A DNA stretch of 64,000 bases, taken from NCBI RefSeq assembly GCF_025994315.1, contig NZ_BAQE01000001.1; one strand, written 5' to 3'. The first letter of the stretch is position 1; each line of letters begins with the position of its first letter. The notes below the pieces were generated by a model that ran no database searches, was not told the DNA's origin, and saw only the letters and a list, made by a program, of their open reading frames with translations. Shown piece after piece: positions 14,902 through 23,350 of this stretch. Source of the DNA: Swaminathania salitolerans. Its GTDB lineage: Bacteria; Pseudomonadota; Alphaproteobacteria; Acetobacterales; Acetobacteraceae. The position numbers and the translations under genes are program-made.

Positions 14902-16347
14902 TCAGGCCCTCTCAAGCCAATGGTGTTTCTTGGACGCGCCAAGGGTGATCATGTGATCGTTCATGGCCCAGCTGCTTTGCTGCTGCTGGAGTGCGACAGA
15001 GTTTTCCCACATGCTCTCGTCGAAAAATTCGAGCATAATGTTCTGTATCCAGGACTGGCCCAGTTCGGTGACAACATAGGCGTCTCCCTCGTCCCGCATC
15101 AGACAATCGTGCAGCAACCCGTCCATGATGCCTGGGAAATCGGTGCGCGGATCGCTGCCCCAGCTTTGGGCATAGTGATCCTTGTCGACCCGGTAATAGA
15201 GCAGGTTGAATATCATGTAGCGCTGTCGGCTCATCACCGGCGTGAGCGGGATCGAAGCGGTGGTGAAGGTCGGATCGCAGTTTTCGACGGCGGCGATATA
15301 GCCGTCGACATCCTTCGACGTGCCGGTACGGCGCTGGTTAATAAAGGAATAGGCCCCGGCACCGACGCCAAGCGCGTCCACGCAATTACGCATGGTGTAA
15401 TGATTGTACTTCGACTCGTATCCTGGCATTGCATAATGCTCGAGCATGTAATTCGTCATGCCCGCATCCCGTGCGAATTCGGCAATCATCGCCCGCATCT
15501 TGTGGACGTCATCGCTTTCGGGACTGGCGACCTGACTGACTCTGCCCTCCTTGATCAGCTTGTCCTGCTGGGTGCCGGGCGTGACGCGGTAAAGATAAGT
15601 CGTCAGATGTTTGATGCCCAGCTCGCGCAGGACCTCGAAATCGCGACGCCAGGCCTCGATCGAATGATCTGGCATGTTGTACATCATATCGAGCGAGATA
15701 TGTTCCAGACCCGCCGCTTGCAGCATGCGGATCGCCTCGATGGTCTGGTTGGCCTTGTGTGGTGAGCCTACGGTCTTCAGCACCTCCGGCTGGAAGGATT
15801 GCGCGCCCAGCGATACCCGGTTGATGATCGAGCTGGCCACATAGGCAGCCTTTTCGGGAGTGAAGTCCTCGGCATTCCCTTCCAGCGTGATCTCGCAATC
15901 ATCTGACAGACGGAAATAGCGCGACAACGTGCCCAGCACCTTGTTCATATGGTGGATTTCCAGCAGCGAGCCGGTGCCGCCGCCGATATAGACCCCACGC
16001 AGGCTCGCATTACCCCAGCGTTCGGTCGCCGCGTGGCGCTTGAGGTCCAGCACCAGCGCATCGACATAACGATCCATCAGGTACGCCTTCTTGTCGCTAT
16101 CCTTCGGCAGCAGGTCCACAAAATAGGGACATGCCTTGCAGCGGACACGGCAATAGGGAACTGACAGATACATCACGAAATCTGCGCCCGAGGTAGTCAG
16201 CTCGAGGCTGTTTTCCAGCGCCTGCGACCGTTCCGGGCCCGAGACATCGTACATGTCCGGCGGGTAAAGGATGAAAGGCATGTAACAGCGGTTTTTATAC
16301 ACAGGCTCCTCCGAAAAAAGCGTTCTGGAATGGCTACCCCAGGGCAC
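14902..16347 (-). CDS. HemN-like radical SAM protein
   Basis: Up to 481 residues from a GTG at 16347. A start at the ATG 16281 is also plausible, and no strong RBS decides. The Cx3Cx2C cluster motif is PYCRVRCKAC (C66, C70, C73); YIGGGTGSLL, a GAQSF segment, an ISLDMMYNMP strand and GVGAGAYSF follow, and the C-terminal part looks like the HemN_C domain. Coproporphyrinogen oxidase HemN, HemW and class C radical SAM methyltransferases share this layout. As first gene of a polyketide operon it is more likely a C-methylase/cyclising or oxidative enzyme than a heme enzyme. That assignment is inference. Confidence 0.82.
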   Translation of the reverse strand: MPWGSHSRTLFSEEPVYKNRCYMPFILYPPDMYDVSGPERSQALENSLELTTSGADFVMYLSVPYCRVRCKACPYFVDLLPKDSDKKAYLMDRYVDALVLDLKRHAATERWGNASLRGVYIGGGTGSLLEIHHMNKVLGTLSRYFRLSDDCEITLEGNAEDFTPEKAAYVASSIINRVSLGAQSFQPEVLKTVGSPHKANQTIEAIRMLQAAGLEHISLDMMYNMPDHSIEAWRRDFEVLRELGIKHLTTYLYRVTPGTQQDKLIKEGRVSQVASPESDDVHKMRAMIAEFARDAGMTNYMLEHYAMPGYESKYNHYTMRNCVDALGVGAGAYSFINQRRTGTSKDVDGYIAAVENCDPTFTTASIPLTPVMSRQRYMIFNLLYYRVDKDHYAQSWGSDPRTDFPGIMDGLLHDCLMRDEGDAYVVTELGQSWIQNIMLEFFDESMWENSVALQQQQSSWAMNDHMITLGASKKHHWLERA

Positions 16348-16460
16348 ATGACGTTAATAATACGGTATTTGTATAATACTAGTAATAAAACTTACTAATT
16401 TATTCGAAAAATGTTATGCTATTGAAATTATGATATAAATTTTCATGACCTCAGTCGGGG
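16348..16460 (-). promoter_or_regulatory. AT-rich promoter/operator region of the biosynthetic operon
   Basis: This block is far more AT-rich than the rest of the window and lies directly upstream of the first cluster gene. It contains the inverted repeat AGTAA-N6-TTACT (16381-16396), the palindrome TACTAGTA just before it (16377-16384), and several TATAAT-like hexamers. The layout fits a sigma-70 promoter overlapped by a MarR dimer site. The cluster's own MarR protein is the natural candidate. Confidence 0.5.
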
Positions 16461-16639
16461 AGCCTATTGGGAATCATCCATAGAAACGATTCGAGACGTC
16501 CTGAATTACCCGTTTCGGCTCGAGCGATTCGCGGGCAAGCCACCGGGAGGCTGTCATCTCAACTGACGGAAGCCAGCCAGAGCCTAAGATAGAGGTATGC
16601 CGCATCGCATTTCATCACCTGCGTTGTGAGCCCCCTTCT
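16461..16639. other. Intergenic DNA without recognisable gene
   Basis: I see no open frame or repeat of note between the cluster promoter and the PQQ dehydrogenase remnant. Together with the remnant it makes a 611-bp non-coding junction between the island and the chromosome to its right. Confidence 0.4.
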
Positions 16640-16892
16640 ACCCGCCGAGCGTCGAGGGGCTGCTGGTGACGCGGGGCGCGGGTAGTATTTTTGACCTCTA
16701 GGCAGCAGGATTATATCCGTGCCTTCGATGTCAGGACGGGGAAACAGCTATGGCAAGATTGCCTCCCTACGGGCGGACAAACGAACCCGATGAGCCATTG
16801 GGACGACGGAACGCAACATGTCGTGACGGTCGATGGTGGCATCGGATTTTCGGCTCGGAGATGGGAGACGATGTCGGAGCCTGTAAACTCCG
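16640..16892 (+). pseudogene. Degraded C-terminal fragment of a PQQ-dependent dehydrogenase
   Basis: Three adjoining frames rebuild the last blade of a quinoprotein dehydrogenase. GLLVTRGAGSIF is followed, in another frame, by QQDYIRAFDVRTGKQLWQ, then LPTGGQTNPMSHWDDGTQH and VVTVDGG. After one more frameshift it reads IFGSEMGDDVGAC. The pattern matches the family ending (..YIRAFDVRTGK.LW..LP.GGQATPMTY...QYVV..AGGHG.FG...GD.V.A). At least two frameshifts and the absence of the rest of the gene mark it as dead. The intact PQQ dehydrogenase at 19308 has a different sequence here, so this is a lost paralogue. Confidence 0.75.
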
Positions 16893-16958
16893 ATGGCATT
16901 TCCGACGAAAAAAAATGGCGCCCGTTCGATCGAGCGCCCGTCATGATCGCCAGAAAGA

Positions 16959-17903
16959 TCAGACGAAGGATTTCGGAAGAATGGTGCGGAGATAATCGCG
17001 ATTGGCGGCACTGACTGTCAGGCCGTCTCCACCATAGTGCTCGCAGCAGAACCCGCCCCGGAATCCCGCGTCGATAGCGGCCCTGACCGCGACACGATAA
17101 TTGATGAGTCCCATCGGCAAAGGCGCAGGGATCGTCGATATCGCGCTGCCTGTGGCGTCTTCCTCGCGGAAATAGTTCTTGACGTGCCAGTATCGGGTCC
17201 ACGGCGCTGTCAGGGCAACCATCTCCTGCCAGGGTTCGATCGGGCGATGGAGCCGGATGAGATTGCCGAGATCCGGATTGAGACCGACGCTCGGATGATC
17301 GACCTCCTCGACGAACCGCACGGCGTCCCGCGCGGTGCCGATATAGGTATCCTCATACATTTCCAGCGCGATATCGACCCCGACTTCCGCCGCATGGCGA
17401 CCGAGTTCGCGCAGCCGCGCGATCGTCGCCTGGCGGATCGCCGGGTCGTCGGGATTGCGATAACCCGGCGCCGTCCAGAACCAGAGGGCATGTTTCTGCG
17501 GCTCCGTCAGCGCGCCGAACAGACCCAGACAGGCGGTTCGCGCGCCGAGTGCCGCCGCCGCATCGATCACCCTGTGGCAATAGGCGGTCATCTCGACCAC
17601 GGTCGAGGGCTCGACGAGGCATTTTCGCGCCGTTGACACACCGGGTACGGTAAGACCGAGACGGGCGAGCACCTTGCGGAATGCCTCCAGTCGCGCCGGG
17701 GAAAGATCGCCGACCCTCAACCAGCAATCCGTCGGATCGACCGCATCGAACCCCGCCTCGACGATCTCACCGAGCGTTGCCTCCCATTCCTCGGCGCTCT
17801 GATCCTGCACCGAGCGCCCGTCTGGTAGACAGTTTTGATACTGGATCATTGCGGCGGCGATAGGCCATGTATCCCTGTTGAGCGAGCCGAAATCTCTGAG
17901 CAT
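16959..17903 (-). CDS. Sugar phosphate isomerase/epimerase family TIM-barrel protein
   Basis: 314 residues from ATG 17903 (RBS GAAGGA); longer frames upstream lack family features. It is a xylose isomerase-like AP endonuclease-2 type barrel. The usual metal ligands can be placed: Glu in ALEMYEDTY, Asp in NPDLGN, His in WHVKNY and Glu in CCEHYGG. Such proteins epimerise keto sugars or dehydrate sugar acids and related compounds (3-dehydroshikimate dehydratase QuiC is a member). A divergent LysR-type gene and a PQQ dehydrogenase nearby suggest a role in using an oxidised sugar or cyclitol, but the substrate is open. Confidence 0.85.
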   Translation of the reverse strand: MLRDFGSLNRDTWPIAAAMIQYQNCLPDGRSVQDQSAEEWEATLGEIVEAGFDAVDPTDCWLRVGDLSPARLEAFRKVLARLGLTVPGVSTARKCLVEPSTVVEMTAYCHRVIDAAAALGARTACLGLFGALTEPQKHALWFWTAPGYRNPDDPAIRQATIARLRELGRHAAEVGVDIALEMYEDTYIGTARDAVRFVEEVDHPSVGLNPDLGNLIRLHRPIEPWQEMVALTAPWTRYWHVKNYFREEDATGSAISTIPAPLPMGLINYRVAVRAAIDAGFRGGFCCEHYGGDGLTVSAANRDYLRTILPKSFV

Positions 17904-18093
17904 CGTCGGTTTTTCCTTCCTCACCACGTGCAGGAACGTCCGATCGGCCCGGCGCCGCCAGCGAACAGGAGCCGGTCGACGGACAGGGGCAATACGGCGC
18001 AAATGCAACGCAAGTGAGTCTGGAGCGCTACGAAGCAGGCGTCCAATATGCTTGTCTGATTGATTAATAACCGACCGGTGATACTGTGCCGTC

Positions 18094-19068
18094 ATGACCG
18101 CCCCACCACCGCCCCAGCTCCAGCCACAGCCTCCCCAGAACTGGTTCATGCAGCGGCGTATCAAGCTGCAGCATCTGAGACTGCTCTCGGCCCTGGGTAC
18201 GTTTCCGACGCTCAACCGGGCAGCCGAAGCCATAGATATCTCACAGCCCGCAGCCTCGAAACTGATCGCCGATCTCGAGGCGGCGGTACGCCATGCCCTG
18301 TTCGAGCGCCGCGGGCGCAATATCGTGCCGAACAGCATCGGCGAAGTGCTCATAAGACGCGCCAAGGCCATGCTTCGCGAGCTCGAACAGGCCTCGGAGG
18401 AAATGAGTGCCCTTGTCGACGGTCGCGGCGGGCGGATCGTCGTGGGCGCGATCGATGGCCCGACGGTCAATTTCCTCGCAGATGCCCTCGCGGCCATGCG
18501 CAGGCGCTTTCCGCTGATCGAGATCGAGGTCATGGAGGGATCGAGCATCGTGCTGTTCGACATGCTCGTGCGCGGCGATGTCGAACTCATGCTCGGACGG
18601 ATCACCCCCGAGTTCAACAAGCGCGAATACAGCTATCGCGCGATCGGTCCGGAACATTTCGCGATCGTCGGGCGTCACGACCACCCGCTTGTCGGCACGT
18701 CGCCTTTATCGGTCGGGATCCTGCAGCAGCAGGACTGGATCGTGCAGAAGCGGGGATCGACACTCCGCAACTGGTTCGACGCCCTGTTCGATCATGCGGA
18801 CCAGACATTGCCGGACCATATCGTCAGCTCGGACTCGCTTCTGATGACGCTCGCCTATCTGAACCGGACCGATGCGCTCTCCGTCATGTCGGCGCCGGTC
18901 GCCGAACAGCAGGCCCGCTGCGGGCAACTCGCGATCATCCCGGTCGATATCGACATGACCTGCGTCGGATACGGGCTGATCCTGCCCCTGAACAGGCCTA
19001 TCTCGCCGGCTCTCGACTCCTTTCTCTCGGTGCTCGACGGCATCATCGCACACGGCGCCACCTCCTGA
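18094..19068 (+). CDS. LysR family transcriptional regulator (GbpR-like)
   Basis: 324 residues. The N-terminal HTH reads IKLQHLRLLSALGTFPTLNRAAEAIDISQPAASKLIADLE, a good LysR helix-turn-helix, followed by LFERRGR. The effector domain starts near GRIVVGAIDGP. The protein starts with a Pro-rich stretch (APPPPQLQPQPPQ), so translation may instead begin at the Met just before QRRIKLQ. It is divergent from the TIM-barrel gene across a 190-bp gap that should contain its T-N11-A site. Control of that gene is inferred from the arrangement. Confidence 0.9.
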   Translation: MTAPPPPQLQPQPPQNWFMQRRIKLQHLRLLSALGTFPTLNRAAEAIDISQPAASKLIADLEAAVRHALFERRGRNIVPNSIGEVLIRRAKAMLRELEQASEEMSALVDGRGGRIVVGAIDGPTVNFLADALAAMRRRFPLIEIEVMEGSSIVLFDMLVRGDVELMLGRITPEFNKREYSYRAIGPEHFAIVGRHDHPLVGTSPLSVGILQQQDWIVQKRGSTLRNWFDALFDHADQTLPDHIVSSDSLLMTLAYLNRTDALSVMSAPVAEQQARCGQLAIIPVDIDMTCVGYGLILPLNRPISPALDSFLSVLDGIIAHGATS

Positions 19069-19307
19069 GCGCTCCGGCAACGGGCGAGAGCCGGTCTCTG
19101 GCGGCACATCCCGTATGGCTAAATAGTAATTTATTCTCCATCCGGGGCAGCGACTCAACAAAACCGGACCTGCAACCGTAAGTTACACTCAGGTCCGTCG
19201 GGTATCGTTTCGCCCGTGTCGCAGGGTACGAGCCGAACGTCCCGCGCGATCCGGGTGACGCACGCGAGAATGGACAGACAGACTTCCATTCCGGAGTGAT
19301 CAATACG

Positions 19308-21761
19308 ATGACGTGGTTCCGATCGACCTCACCGCTGCTCGTCCTCACCGCCCTCCTCCTTCTGATCATAGGGCTGGCACTCGCCGGGCCAGGACTCTAT
19401 CTTCTGGCGCTCGGGGGCACGTGGTATTATGCCGCCGCCGGGCTTCTTACGCTCGTGAGTGCCGGTCTCATCGGTGCTGGAAGACGCTCTGGCCTGTGGG
19501 TCTATGCCCTCATGCTTCTGATGACCGTCATCTGGGCGGTGTCCCGCGTGGGCCTAGACGGATGGCGCCTGCTTCCTCCGATCGCCTTTCCCGCAGGGAT
19601 CGGACTCTGGGTTTTCGGCCCCTGGGTTGCGGGCAGGCTTTCGAGCGCGACACGCCGCACATCGCTGAACGCCACAGTCTATGCGGGTATGGGAGGCTGC
19701 CTGCTCCTTTTTGCGCTCATGTTCACCTTCGGCTGGACCATCACGGCATCGCGCTACACGCAGGTTTCCCCGTTTCCGGAGCGCATGATCGCACATAACG
19801 CGGTCGGTGCCGAGGCGGAACAAAAGGATGACTGGCAATTCTATGGCGGGGCGCCCTCGGGGCAGCGTTTCTCGCCATTGACGCAGATCACCGCCCGGAA
19901 TGCCGCCTCGCTGGAACCGGCCTGGAGCTTCCATACGGGCGATATGCCGCTCCCGGGCGAAAACACACGCGGACGCGAGTTCAGCTTCGAGGCGACCCCG
20001 ATCAAGATCGGCGACAAGCTGTTCTTCTGCACGCCGCACCGGGATGTCGTTGCACTCGACGCAACGACCGGCAAGCAGATCTGGAAATACCGCGCCCAAG
20101 GCAACATGTCGAAAAATACCTATCAGGCCTGCCGCGGCGTTTCCTATTACGATGCATCGGCGTCGGTCGAGGCCGGAGCACCCTGTGTGCACCGGGTCAT
20201 TTCCACCGTCTCCGGCTCGCCTCCGACCCTGATCGCGCTCGATGCCGAGACGGGCAGGCTCTGCCCCGGCTTCGGGCAGAACGGTGTCGTCGATCTCCAG
20301 CAGAACATGGGGCCGATGCCCCCCGGGTTTCACTTCATCACCTCGCCACCCATGGTCATGAACGACAGGATCATGCTGAGCGGATGGGTATTCGACAACC
20401 AGACGGTGGATGAACCGTCAGGGGTCATCCGCGCATTCGACGCCCGGACGGGCGCCCTCTCCTGGGCCTGGGATCTCGGGCACACCCCTGCAAACCGCCC
20501 CCTGAAACCCGATGAGGTCTTCACGCGCGGCACGCCGAACGGATGGGGCGTCTATACCGCCGATCCTGCGCTCAATCTCGTCTATGTGCCGCTCGGCATC
20601 GCGACCCCCGATTATTTCGGCGGCAAGCGGCGGGATTTCGACGACAGGTTCGGCAGCTCCCTCGTCGCTCTGGACATGACGACCGGCGAGGAAAAATGGC
20701 ATTTCCATACGACGCATCACGATCTGTGGGATTTCGACATTCCAGTCGGGCCGTCCCTGATCGATCTTCCCGACAGCCAGGGCAATACGGTACCCGCTCT
20801 GGTCCAGACGACGAAACAGGGCGAGCTTTTCGTCCTCGACAGAAGAACCGGCAAGCCCTTCTACCGTGTCGAGGAAAAGAACGTCCCCCAGGGCAACATC
20901 CCGGGGGAGCGTTATGCGCCGACGCAGCCATTTTCCGTCGACATGCCCAATCTGCGGACCCATCCGCTGGATACGGACTGGCTCTGGGGTGCAACGCCCT
21001 TCGATCAGATGGCCTGCAAGATCCAGTTCCACAAGCTGCGCTATGACGGGCTCTATACGCCGCCGAGCCTCGAGGGATCGATCGGCTTTCCTGCCTTCGA
21101 CGGCGTTGCCGACTGGTACGGCGCAAGCGTGGATCCGCAGACAGGCGTGCTCTATGTGAACACGACCTTCATTCCGTTCCTCATGAAGCTGGTCCCGCAG
21201 GGGAAAGCCCTTCGCGAGGGGCTCTACAAGCCGTGGAAGGGCTGGGGCCATCGTTACCCCGAGCCGGATTTCATCTACAATCCGCAGCACGGTCTGCCTT
21301 ATGGCGCCATCATCAAATCCTGGCTCGGTATCTTCGGGGCACCGTGCATCGCACCTCCTTGGGGCGAAACGCAGGCGATCGATCTCGTGACCCGCAAGGT
21401 CATCTGGCACCGTCCCATCGGCACGACGAAAAATGTCGGACATACCGGCGAACCGCGTATGCCGATCGGATTGCCGACCGGGATCTTCAGCATGGGGGGC
21501 ACCGTGAACACCGCATCGCGCCTGATCTTCATGGGCGCGACGGCCGATCAGGGCTTCCGCGTGATCGACGGCCGGAACGGGAAGATCCTGTACGAGCGCG
21601 AGATGAATGCCGGAGCGAATGCGACGCCGCTCACCTATATGGGGCGCGACGGGCGGCAATATATCGTGATTGCCGTGGGCGGTCACGGCGGCCTGCAAAC
21701 GCGCAACGGCGACGAAGTGGTGGCCTTTGCGCTGCCGGAACACCAGGGAGCGCAGCCTTAG
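19308..21761 (+). CDS. gcd: Membrane-bound PQQ-dependent dehydrogenase (glucose/quinate/shikimate family)
   Basis: 817 residues from ATG 19308, preceded by GGAG; a GTG at 19296 is an alternative. Residues ~1-140 hold five hydrophobic segments (inner-membrane anchor and ubiquinone site). The rest is an eight-bladed quinoprotein propeller facing the periplasm. Seen: DDWQFYGGAPSGQRFSPL, GREFSFEATPIKIGDKL, the catalytic HHDLWDFDIP (Asp equivalent to E. coli Gcd D466) and the closing QYIVIAVGGHGG. These enzymes oxidise sugars, polyols or quinate with PQQ and pass electrons to ubiquinone, the hallmark of acetic acid bacteria. Glucose versus quinate or another polyol cannot be decided from sequence. 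Confidence 0.9.
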   Translation: MTWFRSTSPLLVLTALLLLIIGLALAGPGLYLLALGGTWYYAAAGLLTLVSAGLIGAGRRSGLWVYALMLLMTVIWAVSRVGLDGWRLLPPIAFPAGIGLWVFGPWVAGRLSSATRRTSLNATVYAGMGGCLLLFALMFTFGWTITASRYTQVSPFPERMIAHNAVGAEAEQKDDWQFYGGAPSGQRFSPLTQITARNAASLEPAWSFHTGDMPLPGENTRGREFSFEATPIKIGDKLFFCTPHRDVVALDATTGKQIWKYRAQGNMSKNTYQACRGVSYYDASASVEAGAPCVHRVISTVSGSPPTLIALDAETGRLCPGFGQNGVVDLQQNMGPMPPGFHFITSPPMVMNDRIMLSGWVFDNQTVDEPSGVIRAFDARTGALSWAWDLGHTPANRPLKPDEVFTRGTPNGWGVYTADPALNLVYVPLGIATPDYFGGKRRDFDDRFGSSLVALDMTTGEEKWHFHTTHHDLWDFDIPVGPSLIDLPDSQGNTVPALVQTTKQGELFVLDRRTGKPFYRVEEKNVPQGNIPGERYAPTQPFSVDMPNLRTHPLDTDWLWGATPFDQMACKIQFHKLRYDGLYTPPSLEGSIGFPAFDGVADWYGASVDPQTGVLYVNTTFIPFLMKLVPQGKALREGLYKPWKGWGHRYPEPDFIYNPQHGLPYGAIIKSWLGIFGAPCIAPPWGETQAIDLVTRKVIWHRPIGTTKNVGHTGEPRMPIGLPTGIFSMGGTVNTASRLIFMGATADQGFRVIDGRNGKILYEREMNAGANATPLTYMGRDGRQYIVIAVGGHGGLQTRNGDEVVAFALPEHQGAQP

Positions 21762-21771
21762 CCTGACAGCG

Positions 21772-21824
21772 CGCGCCCGGACGAGAATGCGGGAAACCGG
21801 TTTCCCGCCCGGGCGCGTTGTTTT
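21772..21824 (+). terminator. Intrinsic terminator of the PQQ dehydrogenase gene
   Basis: A strong composite hairpin: outer stem CGCGCCCGG/CCGGGCGCG (21772-21780 and 21809-21817) around a perfect inner palindrome GCGGGAAACC-GGTTTCCCGC (21789-21808), followed by TTGTTTT. It separates the gene from the convergent serine hydrolase. Confidence 0.75.
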
Positions 21825-21843
21825 CGCCCCCTCCTCTTTCCGG

Positions 21844-23010
21844 TCAGAGCCGGCGCAGCGCCAGAGCGGCCTGCGTCGCCACATCCCGTCTCAGCGCCAC
21901 GACACTATGACCGCCGCGCGGGTGCACCCTGTTCGTTAGAATGAGCACATAGCTGTCGCTCGCCGGGTCGATCCAGAGAGACGTACCCGTAAAACCGGTA
22001 TGGCCGAACGACATGCGGGAGAAAACCTTCCCCCGCGCCGAGGAGTAATGCGTGTCGATATCCCAGCCAAGACCTCTGAGCGCGGCTTTGCCTCTGGGTT
22101 GCTGGGGGACGATCATGCGTGCCAGAGTTTCCCGCCGAAGAGGGAAGCGGCTTTCGCGTCCGGCCAGACGGTCGAGCAGGGCCTGCGCATATGTCGTCAT
22201 GTCGTGGGCATCGGAAAAAAGCCCGGCATGGCCTGCGACGCCTCCCATCCGGCGTGCGGTCGGGTCGTGCACGATGCCGCGCAGCATGAGGCCCGACCCG
22301 TCGAACTGGGTGGGGGCGATCCGGGGGCGCAAGGCCGGGTCGGGACAATAGCCGCTCTCCGTCATCCCGAGCGGCACGAGGATGCGGCTGCGGACACAGG
22401 ACGCAAGAGCCCGCCCGGAAACACGCTCCACAATGAACCCGAGCGCAATATAATTGATATCGCTATAGAGAAAACCCTCCCCGGGCGCCTGCGAAGGACG
22501 GGTTTCCGCCATGAGGCGGACGGCCTCGTCCCGACCTTGCCAGGGCCTGTCGAGCGGCAGATCCGGCGGCAATCCGGAATAATGCGTCAGCAGCATCCGC
22601 AGCGTGATCGCTGTCTTTCCGCATAGGGCAAACTCCGGGAGATAACGCGCTGCGCGATCCTCGAGCGAGACCAGCCCCTCCTCCTCGAGCTGCATGATCG
22701 CAAGTGCGGTCATGGTCGGCTTCGTCAGCGAGGCCATATCGAAACGCGTCCCCCAGCTCATGCCCTCGACATGCGGCACGCGCGCGCGATCGCCATGAAC
22801 GAAGCGATGAACGATCCGCCCCCGATGACCGATCGCGACGACGACCCCGGGCGTCTGACCCGACGCGACCGCATCGCGGGCGAGACGATCCACCGGGGCG
22901 AAAGACGTGGCCCTCGTCGCGCAGCCTTCCATGGAGAGAAGCGCCGACGCACTTCCCCCCTTCAGGAGAAGTCGCCGCGAGAAGACGGCTCCGGCATCGT
23001 TTCTGCGCAT
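21844..23010 (-). CDS. Serine hydrolase, class C beta-lactamase/esterase family
   Basis: 388 residues from ATG 23010 (RBS GGAG). The N-terminus has a twin-arginine-like SRRLLLKGGSASALL followed by a lipobox-like S-M-E-G-C, so export and lipid anchoring are likely. The catalytic SxxK is SLTK (ASLTKPTMTALAI). The second motif is YSDINY (Tyr where class C enzymes have YxN), and HTGFTG stands for the KTG triad. Such proteins act as penicillin-binding/esterase or peptidase-like enzymes in the periplasm; the substrate is not predictable. It is convergent with the PQQ dehydrogenase gene. Confidence 0.87.
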   Translation of the reverse strand: MRRNDAGAVFSRRLLLKGGSASALLSMEGCATRATSFAPVDRLARDAVASGQTPGVVVAIGHRGRIVHRFVHGDRARVPHVEGMSWGTRFDMASLTKPTMTALAIMQLEEEGLVSLEDRAARYLPEFALCGKTAITLRMLLTHYSGLPPDLPLDRPWQGRDEAVRLMAETRPSQAPGEGFLYSDINYIALGFIVERVSGRALASCVRSRILVPLGMTESGYCPDPALRPRIAPTQFDGSGLMLRGIVHDPTARRMGGVAGHAGLFSDAHDMTTYAQALLDRLAGRESRFPLRRETLARMIVPQQPRGKAALRGLGWDIDTHYSSARGKVFSRMSFGHTGFTGTSLWIDPASDSYVLILTNRVHPRGGHSVVALRRDVATQAALALRRL

Positions 23011-23193
23011 TACGCACTCCTGCAAGGGCGGACCGGAGACACCCGGCTGGCGCGACCGCCCTGAGGCTACCGCTTGCGCATCATGCAAGGATAGTCCGGA
23101 AAAAACAGGGCGCGCCTGTTTCCGACACGGGCAGGAGAATACGCCCGGTTCGAGCGCCTCCGACCGGAGCGCGTATCGGCTTGGGTCTCAGGG

Positions 23194-23243
23194 CTTTGGG
23201 ACTTGGGACTTGGGACTTGGGGCTTGGGGCTTGGGGCTTGAGG
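23194..23243. repeat. Heptanucleotide tandem repeat
   Basis: Seven near-identical units: CTTTGGGA, CTTGGGA twice, CTTGGGG three times, CTTGAGG. They lie between the serine hydrolase and the TonB-dependent receptor, about 100 bp upstream of the receptor start. The array is outside any gene. Such short arrays can change length by slippage. Confidence 0.9.
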
Positions 23244-23292
23244 CTCGTTGCCGGAAAGCCACAATTTGCAGGAATGCATTAACGCCTTGTTG

Positions 23293-23312
23293 CGACTGAT
23301 TATCATTCAATG
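23293..23312 (+). promoter_or_regulatory. Fur-like site upstream of TonB-dependent siderophore receptor
   Basis: The sequence TGATTATCATTCAATG, starting near 23297, resembles the Fur box half (TGATAATCATTATC). It lies about 50 bp ahead of the receptor start, where a promoter would be. Iron repression by Fur, or by Irr in this lineage, is inferred. Confidence 0.5.
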
Positions 23313-23350
23313 TAATGACTGCCGCTCAATCCGAGGCAGGAACCAGATAT

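Noticed and set aside
14902..16347. Reading the radical SAM gene as the housekeeping coproporphyrinogen oxidase hemN
   Set aside because: It leads a biosynthetic operon coupled to an ACP gene and has a divergent N-terminus; the heme role cannot be excluded but is not favoured.
23194..23243. Heptamer array considered as coding for a Pro/Ser-rich repeat peptide on the minus strand
   Set aside because: The 79-aa frame has no RBS or family features and lies in a clear intergenic gap.
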